Origin: Anaerobiospirillum succiniciproducens DSM 6400
GTDB taxonomy: Bacteria; Pseudomonadota; Gammaproteobacteria; Enterobacterales; Succinivibrionaceae
Direction of reading: 5' to 3'
Length of the DNA: 64,000 nucleotides
Assembly (NCBI RefSeq): GCF_000482845.1
Contig: NZ_AXWV01000015.1
Coordinates: 1-64,000, forward strand
Below the pieces are notes generated by a model. The model was not told where the DNA came from, made no database searches, and saw only the letters and a program-made list of their open reading frames with translations. Positions 1-9,791 of this stretch are shown one piece after another. The translations under genes and the position numbers were made by a program. Each line of letters opens with the position of its first letter. Position 1 is the stretch's first letter.

Positions 1-323
1 GCTGTTGGCTTGTTGCAAGCTAAGTCTATAACATAGCACTTCGCCTCATCCGAGATTGAAACCGGTCTTCCGGAACGCTCTAGATCGCCCCAGCATGATG
101 AAAGCCCGTACTTTAAGTACTTGTTTATGACAGTATGCACAGTTTTACGAGTTACATGTACCTCATTGGCTATGTCTTTTGGAGATTTGCCAGAATTCGC
201 TAATGAGAGAATTGTGGCATTCCTAAAGGCTGTGTGTGTCTGGTTTCTTTCTCTCAGAACTTTAGCAACATCAGCTGCTTCATCGTTACTGAGACGAACA
301 ATTTTGGTTACTGGGCGTGACAT
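1..323 (-). CDS. IS630-type transposase, N-terminal part (cut by window edge)
   Basis: The minus strand is open from an ATG at 323-321 to the window edge, about 107 codons. The protein begins MSRPVTKIVRLSNDEAADV and continues with a helix-turn-helix stretch (LSLANSGKSPKDIANEV, then VTRKTVHTVINKYL) and a GRPVSISDEAK segment. Two tandem HTHs followed by a GRP-type linker are characteristic of IS630/Tc1-mariner transposase N-termini. A good ribosome site (AGGAG, plus-strand 333-337) lies 9 nt upstream. The DDE catalytic domain would lie beyond the left edge, so I cannot say whether the element is intact. Terminal inverted repeats were not identified with confidence in 324-475. Seen: HTH and start. 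Inferred: IS630 membership. Confidence 0.7.
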   Translation of the reverse strand, partial: MSRPVTKIVRLSNDEAADVAKVLRERNQTHTAFRNATILSLANSGKSPKDIANEVHVTRKTVHTVINKYLKYGLSSCWGDLERSGRPVSISDEAKCYVIDLACNKPT

Positions 324-420
324 AAAAAGGAACTCCTGCCAGGATGTTCCTCTAATATATCACTTATACAGTGTTTAATGCTAAATTAGTGTATATACTT
401 ATGAAACGCTATACTAGATG

Positions 421-441
421 GCCTCAACAAAGTATTGAGGC
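421..441. other. Short perfect hairpin between transposase and rlhA
   Basis: GCCTCAA, 7-nt loop, TTGAGGC. There is no U-run on either side, so it is not a typical intrinsic terminator. It sits about 35 nt beyond the rlhA stop and 98 nt upstream of the transposase start, so it could be a weak terminator or part of the insertion-element end. Confidence 0.3.
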
Positions 442-475
442 TAGTGTATTTGGGACGGACTGCTGCTGGTTTTGG

Positions 476-2827
476 TTAGGCCTCTTCGTGAGGGGCTAAG
501 TACATGAGGCAGCGTTTGCAGTTAGTAACAAGATCAAAACGATGCTTGCCAATCATTAAGTAGAAGCCTGTTGTAGAGCCACCGAGATCATGGCATAAAG
601 CGTGGTTTTTGATTAAGCAATTGCGGCAAGTCATAACAGCGTTGCCAATGAGGCGATTTGGTGGCTCCAAACCGTCCTTCATGTACTGCTCGTAGAAAGC
701 ACGTGACTTGGCATTGCTAATTAAGCGTGGATCAATACTACCCTCTGGGAAGAAGATCTGAGCAGCCTCAGCACTACCGACTGCAGCTGATGGATTTGCG
801 CCACTCTGAAGCCCCTGTGGATCGGTGTAGACAAGAGACTCAGACTTGCCATCTAAGTATGTAAGATTTGACTCAATGCACTTACAACGAGGCATTTGAA
901 CTACACGGATATACTCTTGCAGAGCTTCACGACGTAGATTGTTGAAAGCTGACAGTGGCATTAAAGCATTTGACTCTAGGCCATTGATAGTAATGTCGCT
1001 CTCTTGTAGTGACAGATAGTCATCACCAAGCTTTACTAACTTTGAGGTCATGACCTCTTGCTTGAGTGGCTGTAGAGCACTGATATCAAAGTCTGGATTT
1101 GACTTAGTAAGCTCCTCATGGACGCTTGAATAAGTAACACTAGCACTGCCGCAACGCTCATACTCGTCCATAAAGCTAATAGACAGGCCATCTGCAGCAA
1201 TGTCTACTACGCAAGATAATGGTGTCTTACGTAAGATAGACTTTGGCATATTGATGGACTTGATAAAGAGAGTGTCTACATTACGATGCAGCTTAGCGCC
1301 AACACTCATGCCCTCAGGTACTGCCTGTACGTGCAGACGTACAATATCACCTGCTCTGCCCTCAATAGAGCCATCAGCAAGCTTAATTGCAGCAATCTGT
1401 CCCTCAACCGCACCACTAGCCTTTTGAGCAGCAGCCGTGCCCTTTGCATTGGCAGCATTAGAGCCATGACCATTTGAGCCATGAGCAGTAGAGCCCTTTA
1501 AGCCCTTAGCATTTTTATCCTGCCACTGACCTTTAGATGACTTAGCAGCACTAGCAGCATACGCTGAAAGCATAGAGGCGCGATTAACACGGAAACCTGC
1601 AAGCTCGCCATTATCATCAAAGAATGTGTAGCTATCGCCGTTATTTAGAACACAGTTACGGCTCAGCTTCATGTCTACTACAAAGCCTTGGCTCTTATCG
1701 CTATTAGCAGAGCTACGTTCTTTAGCAAACTTATCGCCACCGAATTTGCCAGTACGAGACGAGGACTTATCGTTAAAGCGATTGCGATTAGAGCTAGCAG
1801 GAGCTGCGCTACCGCAGTAAATTACCTCACCCATGAGCTCGCCTAAGCTCTTTGGGGTCTTGGTATTAATCATATCGCTATTGTCACCATGGACAAGAGC
1901 TGAAGTAAAGCCACGGTTAAAGGTCTTAGTTAAATCTGGTACAAAGGTGCGCTTGCTAACGCCAATGGAGGCACGCTCATAGCGGCCATTGGAGTTATCA
2001 ATAATCTTATCTAAGCGCTCACGGAATGCGGCTACTTGATTGACCACAAAGTCACGATCTTTTAAACGACCTTCAATCTTGAAAGATGAAGCACCTGCCT
2101 CAACTAAATCCTCAAGCTCATGCAGACGCAGATTGTCTTTCATGGATAAGAGGTGACCAGAGGCTAAAAGCTCATCCTTTAGTTCAGGATTATCTTTAGC
2201 AGCCTTACGATCGTGATGATATAAGTCCATTGGCAGACGACAAATCTGAGCACAAGAGCCACGATTAGCACTACGGTCAGTCATCAGCTCAGAGATAAAG
2301 CATACACCTGATACTGATACGCACATGGCACCTGAGACAAAGACCTCAAAGCGCATGTTAGGCAAAGCTGAGGTAAAGGCTTTGATCTCATCTAAGCTAA
2401 ACTCACGTGGCACCACAATCTGGCTAAAACCAAGCTCTTGAGCAAAGCGAGCCTTTTCAACCGTGTCGATATTCATCTGCGTTGAGCAGTGCAGCTCTAA
2501 ATCCTTAACTGTACTCATGGATAAGACAGCAGGATCTTGCACGATAATGCCATCGACACCGGCATTGCGAGCCTCACCGATCATGCGCTCTACACCCTCA
2601 ATCTCATTGTCATAGAGCAAGGTGTTTACAGTCATGTATACGTGAGCGCCAAAGCGATGAGCAAAAGAGCATAAAGTAGCAATCTCTTCAATAGAATTGC
2701 CTGCAGCCGATCTCGCACCATAGGATGGGCCACCAATATATACGGCATCAGCACCTGCAGTAATAGCCGCAATACCGATTTCCACATTCTTGGCAGGAGA
2801 TAAAAGTTCCAGCTTACGTGCGCTCAT
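476..2827 (-). CDS. rlhA: 23S rRNA 5-hydroxycytidine synthase RlhA (U32 peptidase family)
   Basis: RlhA (formerly YdcP) hydroxylates C2501 of 23S rRNA. The N-terminal TIM-barrel-like U32 domain (residues about 5-300) closely follows the E. coli protein: LELLSPAKN, GADAVYIGGPSYGAR, IVQDPAVLSMS, then a cysteine cluster C169, C176, C192, C196 (GAMCVSVSGVCFIS and NRGSCAQICR) fitting an iron-sulphur site, and LLSMKDNLRLHELEDLVEAG. The C-terminal DUF3656-like part ends with further cysteines (MTCRNCLIKNHALC, NCKRCLMYL). At 783 aa it is well over 100 aa longer than E. coli RlhA (about 650). The excess lies in Ser/Lys/Asn/Ala/Gly-rich inserts roughly at residues 345-395 and 430-490. It starts at ATG 2827 and appears monocistronic. 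Confidence 0.93.
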   Translation of the reverse strand: MSARKLELLSPAKNVEIGIAAITAGADAVYIGGPSYGARSAAGNSIEEIATLCSFAHRFGAHVYMTVNTLLYDNEIEGVERMIGEARNAGVDGIIVQDPAVLSMSTVKDLELHCSTQMNIDTVEKARFAQELGFSQIVVPREFSLDEIKAFTSALPNMRFEVFVSGAMCVSVSGVCFISELMTDRSANRGSCAQICRLPMDLYHHDRKAAKDNPELKDELLASGHLLSMKDNLRLHELEDLVEAGASSFKIEGRLKDRDFVVNQVAAFRERLDKIIDNSNGRYERASIGVSKRTFVPDLTKTFNRGFTSALVHGDNSDMINTKTPKSLGELMGEVIYCGSAAPASSNRNRFNDKSSSRTGKFGGDKFAKERSSANSDKSQGFVVDMKLSRNCVLNNGDSYTFFDDNGELAGFRVNRASMLSAYAASAAKSSKGQWQDKNAKGLKGSTAHGSNGHGSNAANAKGTAAAQKASGAVEGQIAAIKLADGSIEGRAGDIVRLHVQAVPEGMSVGAKLHRNVDTLFIKSINMPKSILRKTPLSCVVDIAADGLSISFMDEYERCGSASVTYSSVHEELTKSNPDFDISALQPLKQEVMTSKLVKLGDDYLSLQESDITINGLESNALMPLSAFNNLRREALQEYIRVVQMPRCKCIESNLTYLDGKSESLVYTDPQGLQSGANPSAAVGSAEAAQIFFPEGSIDPRLISNAKSRAFYEQYMKDGLEPPNRLIGNAVMTCRNCLIKNHALCHDLGGSTTGFYLMIGKHRFDLVTNCKRCLMYLAPHEEA

Positions 2828-3732
2828 TTGTCATCCTCATAAAAGCATTACCGCTATCAAGCACCTCAAATCCCAATCAAACCACCACCTAACCTTGGCA
2901 ACGACCAGCTATGCAGGCCACTCAGGCCTCAAAAGCAGCACAACAATCAATCAAGAAAGAAGTGGCGCTCCCATCATCAGTAGCAAGCGCATCGCATACG
3001 CTAATGATGAAAAGCAGCAATATGAAATAAATCAAAGCATCAAAACATCGAACCGAGCCATAGCCACCGAGAAGTAAGCAAAAGCGACGATGACTAGCTA
3101 CGAACCAAGCAATGCAATGAAGCTACATAGAGATTAGAGTGCTAAAAACAGCGGGGCATATTGTACTAAAACTCGTACTAATATCACGGCCCTATTTTCC
3201 CTGTTGCCCAAACTTATCAAAAGCGCTACCACAAATCGAAGTACTAACCACCCAAAGCGCTCAGTCAAAAACGAATTATCGAAGAGAACAACGAACAGGC
3301 CAAAAGAGTCAGAAAGCAAGAGTCACTAAGCAAGACCCACTACAAAACCGTCCCAAGGGAAAAAGACCATGGCCACAAAGCCCAGCAACAGCCCATTAGT
3401 GACTTGGTATTAAAACATCTTACAAAGACCAATAGCGAGCCTACCAATGACTAACCCTGTCAGTGATGATGCATCTTTGTAATGCCATGGATCAAACGTT
3501 TCTGCAGCATGGCCAAGACTAACTATCTATGAACACCAACACAACAAGCTCTACCAAACATGGTTTGAGACAAGATAAGACAGGCATTAGAGATCTTGCG
3601 CGAGCACATAAATCAAAGGCTTTTAGATACGCATGAGCCATAGCCTAAGCTGCCGAGTTGTTGCGTATTTACTTGTTTCATACCTTGGTAGCGGCAATGG
3701 ACAATAAGAGGAGACCTGAAATGGAGAGATCT
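2828..3732. other. Gene-free stretch upstream of rlhA
   Basis: About 900 bp. The plus strand is A/C-rich (T/G-rich on the rlhA strand). Short open frames here have no recognisable motif or convincing ribosome site. I see no RNA gene or repeat. The rlhA promoter should lie near 2830-2950, but I could not pick it with confidence. Confidence 0.5.
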
Positions 3733-3975
3733 CTAAGTTTGGTCATTCATCTGCTTATAAACCTCCGCTGCGAAATCCATGCTCTGTTTTATCTGAACCT
3801 TTTCAGGGTTATTTGGGTCGCAGACGGCATATATTGGTGGACCAGCTATAACCTCTAAGTCTCTTTTGTGGTAAAGATGAAACACATAGCAGCCATCTAA
3901 TACACAACAATAATCGACCTCACCGCCTAACTTTTCCTTTAGCCTTGTGAAAAAGTACTCTTTAGTTGCTTTCAT
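3733..3975 (-). CDS. Small unknown protein, paralogue of the one at 25142
   Basis: An 80-aa protein beginning MKATKEYFFTRLKEKLGGEV. I do not recognise the family. It has no signal peptide or membrane segment and is mildly acidic, with an alternating pattern suggestive of a small alpha/beta fold. It shares a pattern with the 89-aa protein at 25142-25411: a DG-x-Y core, then GPP, D-x-x-NP, and S-x-(D/E)-F near the C-terminus. Similar size, order and spacing argue that both are real and homologous. The ribosome site is weak (GAGATGATTTT before ATG). It is flanked by non-coding DNA on both sides, so context gives no functional clue. Confidence 0.55.
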   Translation of the reverse strand: MKATKEYFFTRLKEKLGGEVDYCCVLDGCYVFHLYHKRDLEVIAGPPIYAVCDPNNPEKVQIKQSMDFAAEVYKQMNDQT

Positions 3976-4362
3976 AAAATCATCTCAAATCAAAAACTTA
4001 AGCTCATCTTAACCTCTTACTATGCCATTTTGGCCCCTTCTTTAAACATTTTAAGCAATTATCCTCGAAGGCGTAAGAATCATCATTTACGCTAGTGTGA
4101 TAGTGCTGGGTCTTAATAAGAGCATTTAACAAGTGCATCCCTTTAGCCGCCAATAAGTCATACAAAAGTCTTAATCATTGCCAGACCTTAAATTGACCTA
4201 GCTCTGAGTGGAGCTCATGGCTATTTATAAAACGCAAAAAGCGACCACTACCGATGCCCTATCCCTGACATCGATCATGATCGCTTTGAAGGTCATGCAG
4301 GGCTCTAAAACCTGTGCATGACCATACTTAATTAGTTAACGTCTAGTTACGCATCAGCGCTC
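3976..4362. other. Intergenic region with two inverted repeats
   Basis: About 390 bp between the autotransporter stop and the small gene. It holds a hairpin at 4291-4323 (GGTCATGCA ... TGCATGACC, extended by GG/CC) and a 12-bp perfect palindrome at 4272-4283 (CGATCATGATCG). Nothing else is recognisable. Confidence 0.5.
4291..4323 (-). terminator. Hairpin downstream of the autotransporter
   Basis: A 9-bp perfect stem GGTCATGCA/TGCATGACC plus inner GG/CC pairs, 40 nt past the autotransporter stop. The following bases on the minus strand (TTCAAAG) are not a U-run, so it may be a processing or Rho-assisted end rather than a classic intrinsic terminator. Confidence 0.4.
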
Positions 4363-7300
4363 TTAGAACATGTAACGGCACTGAGCGTTAACACCGAAGC
4401 TGTCGGTGTTTGAAGAGCCAGTGTAGTTGATACCGAATGAGGTACCAAATGCACCGTACTGAGCACCTAAGCCTAAGGTTACACCGTACTGAACTTCATC
4501 AAGAACCTCAGTGTTCAGGTTAATAGCCTTCACGCCGGTGAAGGTGGTAGTTGACTTAGCCTCAGTGTCACCAGTGTTGAAGGTCACACTCAGATCAGCG
4601 CTAGGAGCTAAAGTCCAGCCGCCAGCTACAAAGCCCTTAGACAGAGTTACGCCTAAAGGTACGGAGAAGACGTTCTGTACGTCAAAGTCAGTAGTAGCCT
4701 CAACGCCCTTAGCAGAGATTAAGTCGTAGCTATCGGTGTTCAGACGGATGAAGCGCGCACCTAAGTGTGGAGTTACATCAACAGAAGGTGTAGCAACAGT
4801 GTACTGACCGGTTACGCCCATGGTTACAGCGGTAGTATCAGCCTTGCCACGTAAGCCTAAGCCCTCAACATCATGAGAGATTACGGTCATAGAAGCGTCG
4901 CCAACTAAAGCAAAGTTACCAAAGCCCATTGCTGAGTAGATACCAAAGCCGTAGTAATCGAACTCATCCTTTAAGCCGTTACCGTTGCCCTTACCATCAG
5001 CATCACCAGAGCCGATGTTGAATACTGCACCAAAGCGCATATTGCCGTTTACAGTATCAGCACCGAATGCTACGCCAGAGAGGTCAACGTCTGAGCCATA
5101 TGAAGCACCCTGAGCATTGAAGCCGTCGGAATCCATTGACTTGTACATTGGGGTTAACCATACACCGCCATTAGCCTGTGAACCGGTGGCAGCAATTGAG
5201 GCAGCCTCAACGCCTACAGCACCAACACGACCAAACATAGCATCAGCCATGGTGGTTACGGATAACACAGCTGCCTGCTGTGCACCAGCATAAGTTGCAG
5301 CGTGAGCAGCAGCATCAACTACAGCACCTGACAGTGAGGCGGTAGCTGCATCAGCAATTAACTGATAACCAATAGCCTTGCTATAAGCAAGCTTACCATC
5401 GAGCTGATCTAACAGCATGTTACGTACAGGCTCTGAAGCATCAGCAAAGGCACCATTGTTAACAGCTGCATCACGCTCAAATTTCAGATCCATCTTACCG
5501 GTCTTGGCATCAAGCACGCCATTGAGTAAGTCGTTAGCTGACTTAATGGTCATAGTACCAGAAATAGGATTAGTAGTATCGCTGAAGATTTGTAGGCCCT
5601 TATCTGCACCAGTGAAGTTACCAATCAGCTTGAGCTGAGCACCGGTCACATCGATAGTTGCTGCATCATTAACTGTAATTGCGATGCCAGTCTTCTTACC
5701 GGTTACACTATCAGGGGTAAAGACTTTATCAGTAATGATTAAGCCCGCACCGTTCTTAATGGTTACCTTGTTGTCTGTAGCAGTTGATGTAGTTGCATCA
5801 GCAGCTACGTAGATACCATCATTTTGACCTAAGCTAATTGCCTTGTTAAGTACAAGTGCATTAGCAAGACCCTTAGAAGATGACTTATAGAATGAGCCAT
5901 CTGCATCTACATAGTCAGCCAGAATTGCATCGAGCTCAGCCTTAGACTCAAAGCCAACGCCTAATGCAGCGTTCTTGCCTACATTGATCTTGCCGTCAAC
6001 TAAGCCAGCGGACTTGTCGTCAGCCTGGGTAGTGCCTTGTGAACTGAAGTTGGTGACAGTTACAGCAGCATAGTGCTCACCATACTCAGGGTCTACGAAT
6101 AAGGTACCGCTCTTAAGGTTTAAAGTGCCTGCAAATAAGCTTGCAGTACCGTTCTCTACAGTGTCAGCACCAACCTGTACAAGAACTTCCTTATCACCAT
6201 TGAAGGTTGAAACGGAAACGTTTGCGCCCTCAGAAAGGGACAGAGAACCTGAGTTACCAAGAACAGTTAAGGTACCTGCAGTAACATCGCCATTGAGCTC
6301 AGAAGCTAAAGCAGCGTTGCCTGAACCGATAACTAAGCTCTTTCCAGAGTCTAACTTTAAGGAACCACCATTGAGGTCGACATTGTAAGCATAGACGTCG
6401 CCACTGGTTACGGTCACGTTAGAACCATTTAAAGTTACCTGCTCGAGCTCAGTGCCATTTGCACCGATGGTGCCATTTACATTTACGGTGCCCTTTTTGG
6501 TGGCTGTACCGAAAGTAACCTGACCCTTGCCAGCAGTATCAGTCTTAATTGCGCCGATATTACCGGAACCAGCTAAGGTTAAGGTGTTGCCATTAGTGGT
6601 ATCCTGCATTACAACATCAGCAACCTTTCCATTTTTCTTGGAAACGAAGTTGCCCTGGTTGTTGGTGCCAATAGAGGCATCGACTAAGGTAAGATTACCG
6701 CCTGCACCAAGCTCAAGAGAAGTATCGCTTTCCTCAGAAAGCTGAGCGTTACCAACAGTGTAGTTGCCGCTAACAGCTGTGTTGCCAACAGATGCAGTTA
6801 CATCTTCCTGACCTGCAGTACCATTAGTTACGAGCTGATCTAAAGTCTTGGTACCACTTACATTGTGATCAGTTAAAGTGATGCCATCAATGATGCCCTT
6901 GAAGCCGGTATCTGATGTAAACTGTTTAAACTGATCCTTTGTCATCTTAACAGCTTCAGCTGATTTTAAGACGAGCTTAGAGTTTGCATCACTATCAAGC
7001 TTATTCTTAGCTAGATTTGTTCCGTTGATGGAAGTACCGCTAAGTACATCAGCAGCATCTACGTGAAGCTCAGATGCATTATTGAGGGTGATCTTACCGT
7101 TTGAAACTTTCAAGGCAGCATTTTTACCGTCTACAAAGATCTTTGAGCTGTTTGCATCTAATTTACCACTAGCATTATCTGAAGTTAAAGTACCTGCAAT
7201 GGTAAGTTCAGCATCAGTTAACTTAGTATTGCCCTCATTTAAAGTAAGGTCATTTACAGACCACTTACCAGTTACGTTCAGTTTTGCTGAAGCGCCAGAA

Positions 7301-8895
7301 ACTGCAAGAGTCTTTGATGCTACTGAACCTGAGCCATCAAGATTCAGAGTGCCTTTTTCTACAGTGAGGGATGTCTTAGTAGCATCGCCACTTACTGTAA
7401 TACCGTTATGAACAGTGACAGTGGCACCACCAGAAATCTTAAACGTATTAGAGTCACCAACGGTCATGGTCTTGAAGTCATAACCAGTTGCACTGTTGAA
7501 CTGACCCTTTAAGTAAGTTGCTGCGCCTGCAGTCTTTATGTTGGCAACACCTGTACCGGCGGTCATTGCAATCTTAGACTTACCGTCATTATTAACTAAG
7601 CCAGACTTTGAGAGGTCAAGAGTTTCGCCTGCATCGGTAAGTACGAGGTTGAAGTTATTGTTACCTGATGCGGAGAATGCACCGCCTAATAAAGACTTGA
7701 GCTCTGCCTGAGCAATGTTCAGATCAACAGACTTAGCAGTTGTATCTACTTTGAACGCACCGTTTGCATTAATGGTTCCGATAGTACCCTTAGCAAAGGT
7801 AGCATTATCTTTAATGGTAAATGCGCCACTCTCAGCGATGTTGAGTTTACCGCCAGTAAAATTGGTCTTACCCTGAACCTCTAACTCACCGCCTGACGTG
7901 CCTGTAGCAAGATCCACGGTACCGCCAGAAACGTTTAAGTCGTTAGATACAGTAAGCTTACCTGCCTTAGCGCCACCTGACACAGTAACGGTACCTGACT
8001 GGACCGTTACGGACTCAACGTTCAGCTTGCCTCCAACAGTACCACCTGAAACAACAACAGCACCCTTATTGCTTACAGTGAGCTTATCAACTGCTAAAGT
8101 TGAACCAGCAGTACCACCTGCAACGTTTAAAGCACCGGACTGAACCTTTAAGCCATTTACGATTGTGCCTTCAGCAGACTCAGCAGTGCTAATAGTACCT
8201 CCGTTTAGAATAATACCGTCCTTTGATATAGCCTTTGAGCCTGCACCAGAGAATGTTAAAGAACCACTCTGAAGAATCTGGAACTCGGTTGTATCAGCAC
8301 TTCCTAAAACACTATTCTTATCAAGTACAACTGATGCATTAGCCTTTAACTTTTCTGTTGCGTGACCAATATTGATCTTATTTGCTACCAATGAGGATGT
8401 TTTTGTAGCGTCAGATGTATGACCCTTAATAGTTAAGGTACCACCAAGGTTTGAGAACTCTTTGATGGTTACATTTGCAAAATCTGTATCTTGTTTGCCA
8501 GCAATGAGAACAGTTGGGGCGGTTTTACCATTTGCCTTGATAGTTATTGAGGCGTCTTTACCTTCTGCAACTGTAAAAGAAGTGTTATCGCCACTACCTT
8601 TGATAAAATGCGCACCAGAAACTACCTCTACAGCGAAACCATTTGCATTATTGTTTTTGCCATCTGCAGCACCTTCGATCTCAAATTTCTTATCGGCATC
8701 GCCAGAGGTTCCACCATTATAGCTGCCAGTTTCAAGCTGGCCCCATTCAGTAACATTAACAGGACCAGCAGCCTGTGCCTGGCCAGCTGCTAAAGCTGAT
8801 GCGGCGATAGCGGCTAACATAGCGATGTTAGCGTTCTTGAAGATTGCACGGTATTGAGCCATTAAGAACTTAATGGCGTTATTGGTTTGCTTCAT
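4363..8895 (-). CDS. Autotransporter (type Va) with beta-helix passenger
   Basis: A 1510-aa surface protein. It has an extended signal sequence (MKQTNNAIKFLMAQYRAIFK, then hydrophobic AMLAAIAASALAAGQAQA) with likely cleavage near residue 42-44. The passenger (about 45-1230) is made of irregular Gly/Thr/Val/Asn-rich repeats such as TVTVSGG and KLTVS, typical of a right-handed beta-helix. The C-terminal 270-280 residues, from about GGVWLTPMYKSMDSDGF onward, form an alternating beta-barrel that ends in Phe (QCRYMF), as outer-membrane translocators do. No protease triad or RGD motif was evident, so adhesion or aggregation is a guess. It is monocistronic. An 11-bp C tract lies about 450 bp upstream of the start (see separate entry). 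Confidence 0.9.
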   Translation of the reverse strand: MKQTNNAIKFLMAQYRAIFKNANIAMLAAIAASALAAGQAQAAGPVNVTEWGQLETGSYNGGTSGDADKKFEIEGAADGKNNNANGFAVEVVSGAHFIKGSGDNTSFTVAEGKDASITIKANGKTAPTVLIAGKQDTDFANVTIKEFSNLGGTLTIKGHTSDATKTSSLVANKINIGHATEKLKANASVVLDKNSVLGSADTTEFQILQSGSLTFSGAGSKAISKDGIILNGGTISTAESAEGTIVNGLKVQSGALNVAGGTAGSTLAVDKLTVSNKGAVVVSGGTVGGKLNVESVTVQSGTVTVSGGAKAGKLTVSNDLNVSGGTVDLATGTSGGELEVQGKTNFTGGKLNIAESGAFTIKDNATFAKGTIGTINANGAFKVDTTAKSVDLNIAQAELKSLLGGAFSASGNNNFNLVLTDAGETLDLSKSGLVNNDGKSKIAMTAGTGVANIKTAGAATYLKGQFNSATGYDFKTMTVGDSNTFKISGGATVTVHNGITVSGDATKTSLTVEKGTLNLDGSGSVASKTLAVSGASAKLNVTGKWSVNDLTLNEGNTKLTDAELTIAGTLTSDNASGKLDANSSKIFVDGKNAALKVSNGKITLNNASELHVDAADVLSGTSINGTNLAKNKLDSDANSKLVLKSAEAVKMTKDQFKQFTSDTGFKGIIDGITLTDHNVSGTKTLDQLVTNGTAGQEDVTASVGNTAVSGNYTVGNAQLSEESDTSLELGAGGNLTLVDASIGTNNQGNFVSKKNGKVADVVMQDTTNGNTLTLAGSGNIGAIKTDTAGKGQVTFGTATKKGTVNVNGTIGANGTELEQVTLNGSNVTVTSGDVYAYNVDLNGGSLKLDSGKSLVIGSGNAALASELNGDVTAGTLTVLGNSGSLSLSEGANVSVSTFNGDKEVLVQVGADTVENGTASLFAGTLNLKSGTLFVDPEYGEHYAAVTVTNFSSQGTTQADDKSAGLVDGKINVGKNAALGVGFESKAELDAILADYVDADGSFYKSSSKGLANALVLNKAISLGQNDGIYVAADATTSTATDNKVTIKNGAGLIITDKVFTPDSVTGKKTGIAITVNDAATIDVTGAQLKLIGNFTGADKGLQIFSDTTNPISGTMTIKSANDLLNGVLDAKTGKMDLKFERDAAVNNGAFADASEPVRNMLLDQLDGKLAYSKAIGYQLIADAATASLSGAVVDAAAHAATYAGAQQAAVLSVTTMADAMFGRVGAVGVEAASIAATGSQANGGVWLTPMYKSMDSDGFNAQGASYGSDVDLSGVAFGADTVNGNMRFGAVFNIGSGDADGKGNGNGLKDEFDYYGFGIYSAMGFGNFALVGDASMTVISHDVEGLGLRGKADTTAVTMGVTGQYTVATPSVDVTPHLGARFIRLNTDSYDLISAKGVEATTDFDVQNVFSVPLGVTLSKGFVAGGWTLAPSADLSVTFNTGDTEAKSTTTFTGVKAINLNTEVLDEVQYGVTLGLGAQYGAFGTSFGINYTGSSNTDSFGVNAQCRYMF

Positions 8896-9310
8896 TTGTA
8901 AGCGCGAAATGAATATTTGATTATTGAGAAAGGACTAGACTGACACGTTAGGTCACGTGTATCGCGGTGTTGCTGGCTTCAGCCTGTAACAGTTCGATGG
9001 TCTAGTAATGAGGTGTCTTGAATCTTGAGTATGCCAAGCTAGGCTTGGAGCTATACGATTTTAAAATCACGACCATGCGTAACTTTAGGCGGGAGATAAA
9101 AACTATCTTTGCAAGCATTATAGACCCAATTGTCATTAAAATGTATGCATATGAGTATCTATGACGTTGCTTGAAGAAAACGTGACAGCCTTTAGGAAGG
9201 TAAGCATGTTCTAGTAAAGGCTATAGGTTTGAGAGTTGTGATTTAAACATCTGCAGTAGACATTATTTAACGAAATGTCCGCAGCAAGATTGGAAACCTA
9301 TTATTTTTCA

Positions 9311-9338
9311 GGCATGAATAGTCGAAAAAATTTCATGC
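9311..9338. other. Hairpin abutting the poly-C tract
   Basis: GGCATGAA, 12-nt A-rich loop, TTCATGCC. The last stem bases merge with the C run at 9338-9348. The stem plus homopolymer could promote polymerase slippage or form part of a leader. Confidence 0.45.
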
Positions 9339-9348
9339 CCCCCCCCCC
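9338..9348. repeat. Homopolymeric tract of 11 C (11 G on the autotransporter strand)
   Basis: Eleven consecutive C residues, in an otherwise A/T-rich intergenic region 443 bp upstream of the autotransporter start. G/C homopolymers of this length are known slipped-strand phase-variation sites in host-associated bacteria. The link to this gene is inference from position. Confidence 0.85.
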
Positions 9349-9664
9349 TAGTATAATTATTATTCATATATAGATATAAAAGCTATATTTACGCAATTTA
9401 TAAAGTTATTTTTAGGCATGTTCATTTCAGTTGAGACGTTTATTAAATCATCTTGATATGCCATACCACCGTCAAAACTAAGCTTGATGTTGGGTTTCTT
9501 AGCTGCATCTTCGCCATGCACTGCCCTACTTTGCTATTCATTCATTCGTGACCATAGCTTGAGGACTATACGTTGTTTTCAGTGTGGCAGGACTTTATGT
9601 GACGTTTTTGGAGGTAGCCTTGTTTTCTTGGGCTGCGAGTATGCTGTTCTTTTGCTGCAGACAC

Positions 9665-9698
9665 AAAAAAGGCGCCTATGCTGGAGAAATAGCGCCTT
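9665..9698 (-). terminator. Intrinsic terminator of the yggE-like gene
   Basis: On the minus strand AAGGCGC, 16-nt loop, GCGCCTT, then a run of T. It lies about 95 nt after the stop at 9792. A second near-perfect 12-bp hairpin lies between them at 9724-9761. Confidence 0.75.
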
Positions 9699-9723
9699 AT
9701 GATCACGAAAAGTACTCGGTTTT

Positions 9724-9761
9724 CTAAGCTAAGGATGCTTTAGTATTGATCCTTAGCTTGG
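9724..9761. other. 12-bp hairpin in the yggE-like 3' region
   Basis: CTAAGCTAAGGAT, 12-nt loop, ATCCTTAGCTTGG (one mismatch at the base). It sits between the stop codon and the intrinsic terminator, so it is probably a 3'-end stabilising structure. Confidence 0.4.
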
Positions 9762-9791
9762 ACACGGTGTTATACCCGTGCTTAGGTATAG

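Larger units (their letters stand above)
8896..9664. other. Long upstream region of the autotransporter
   Basis: About 770 bp without a gene. It contains the poly-C tract and flanking hairpin listed separately, and an A/T-rich segment at 9349-9420. A 72-codon plus-strand open frame near 9484 has no recognisable features and no good ribosome site. I could not choose the autotransporter promoter. Confidence 0.5.
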
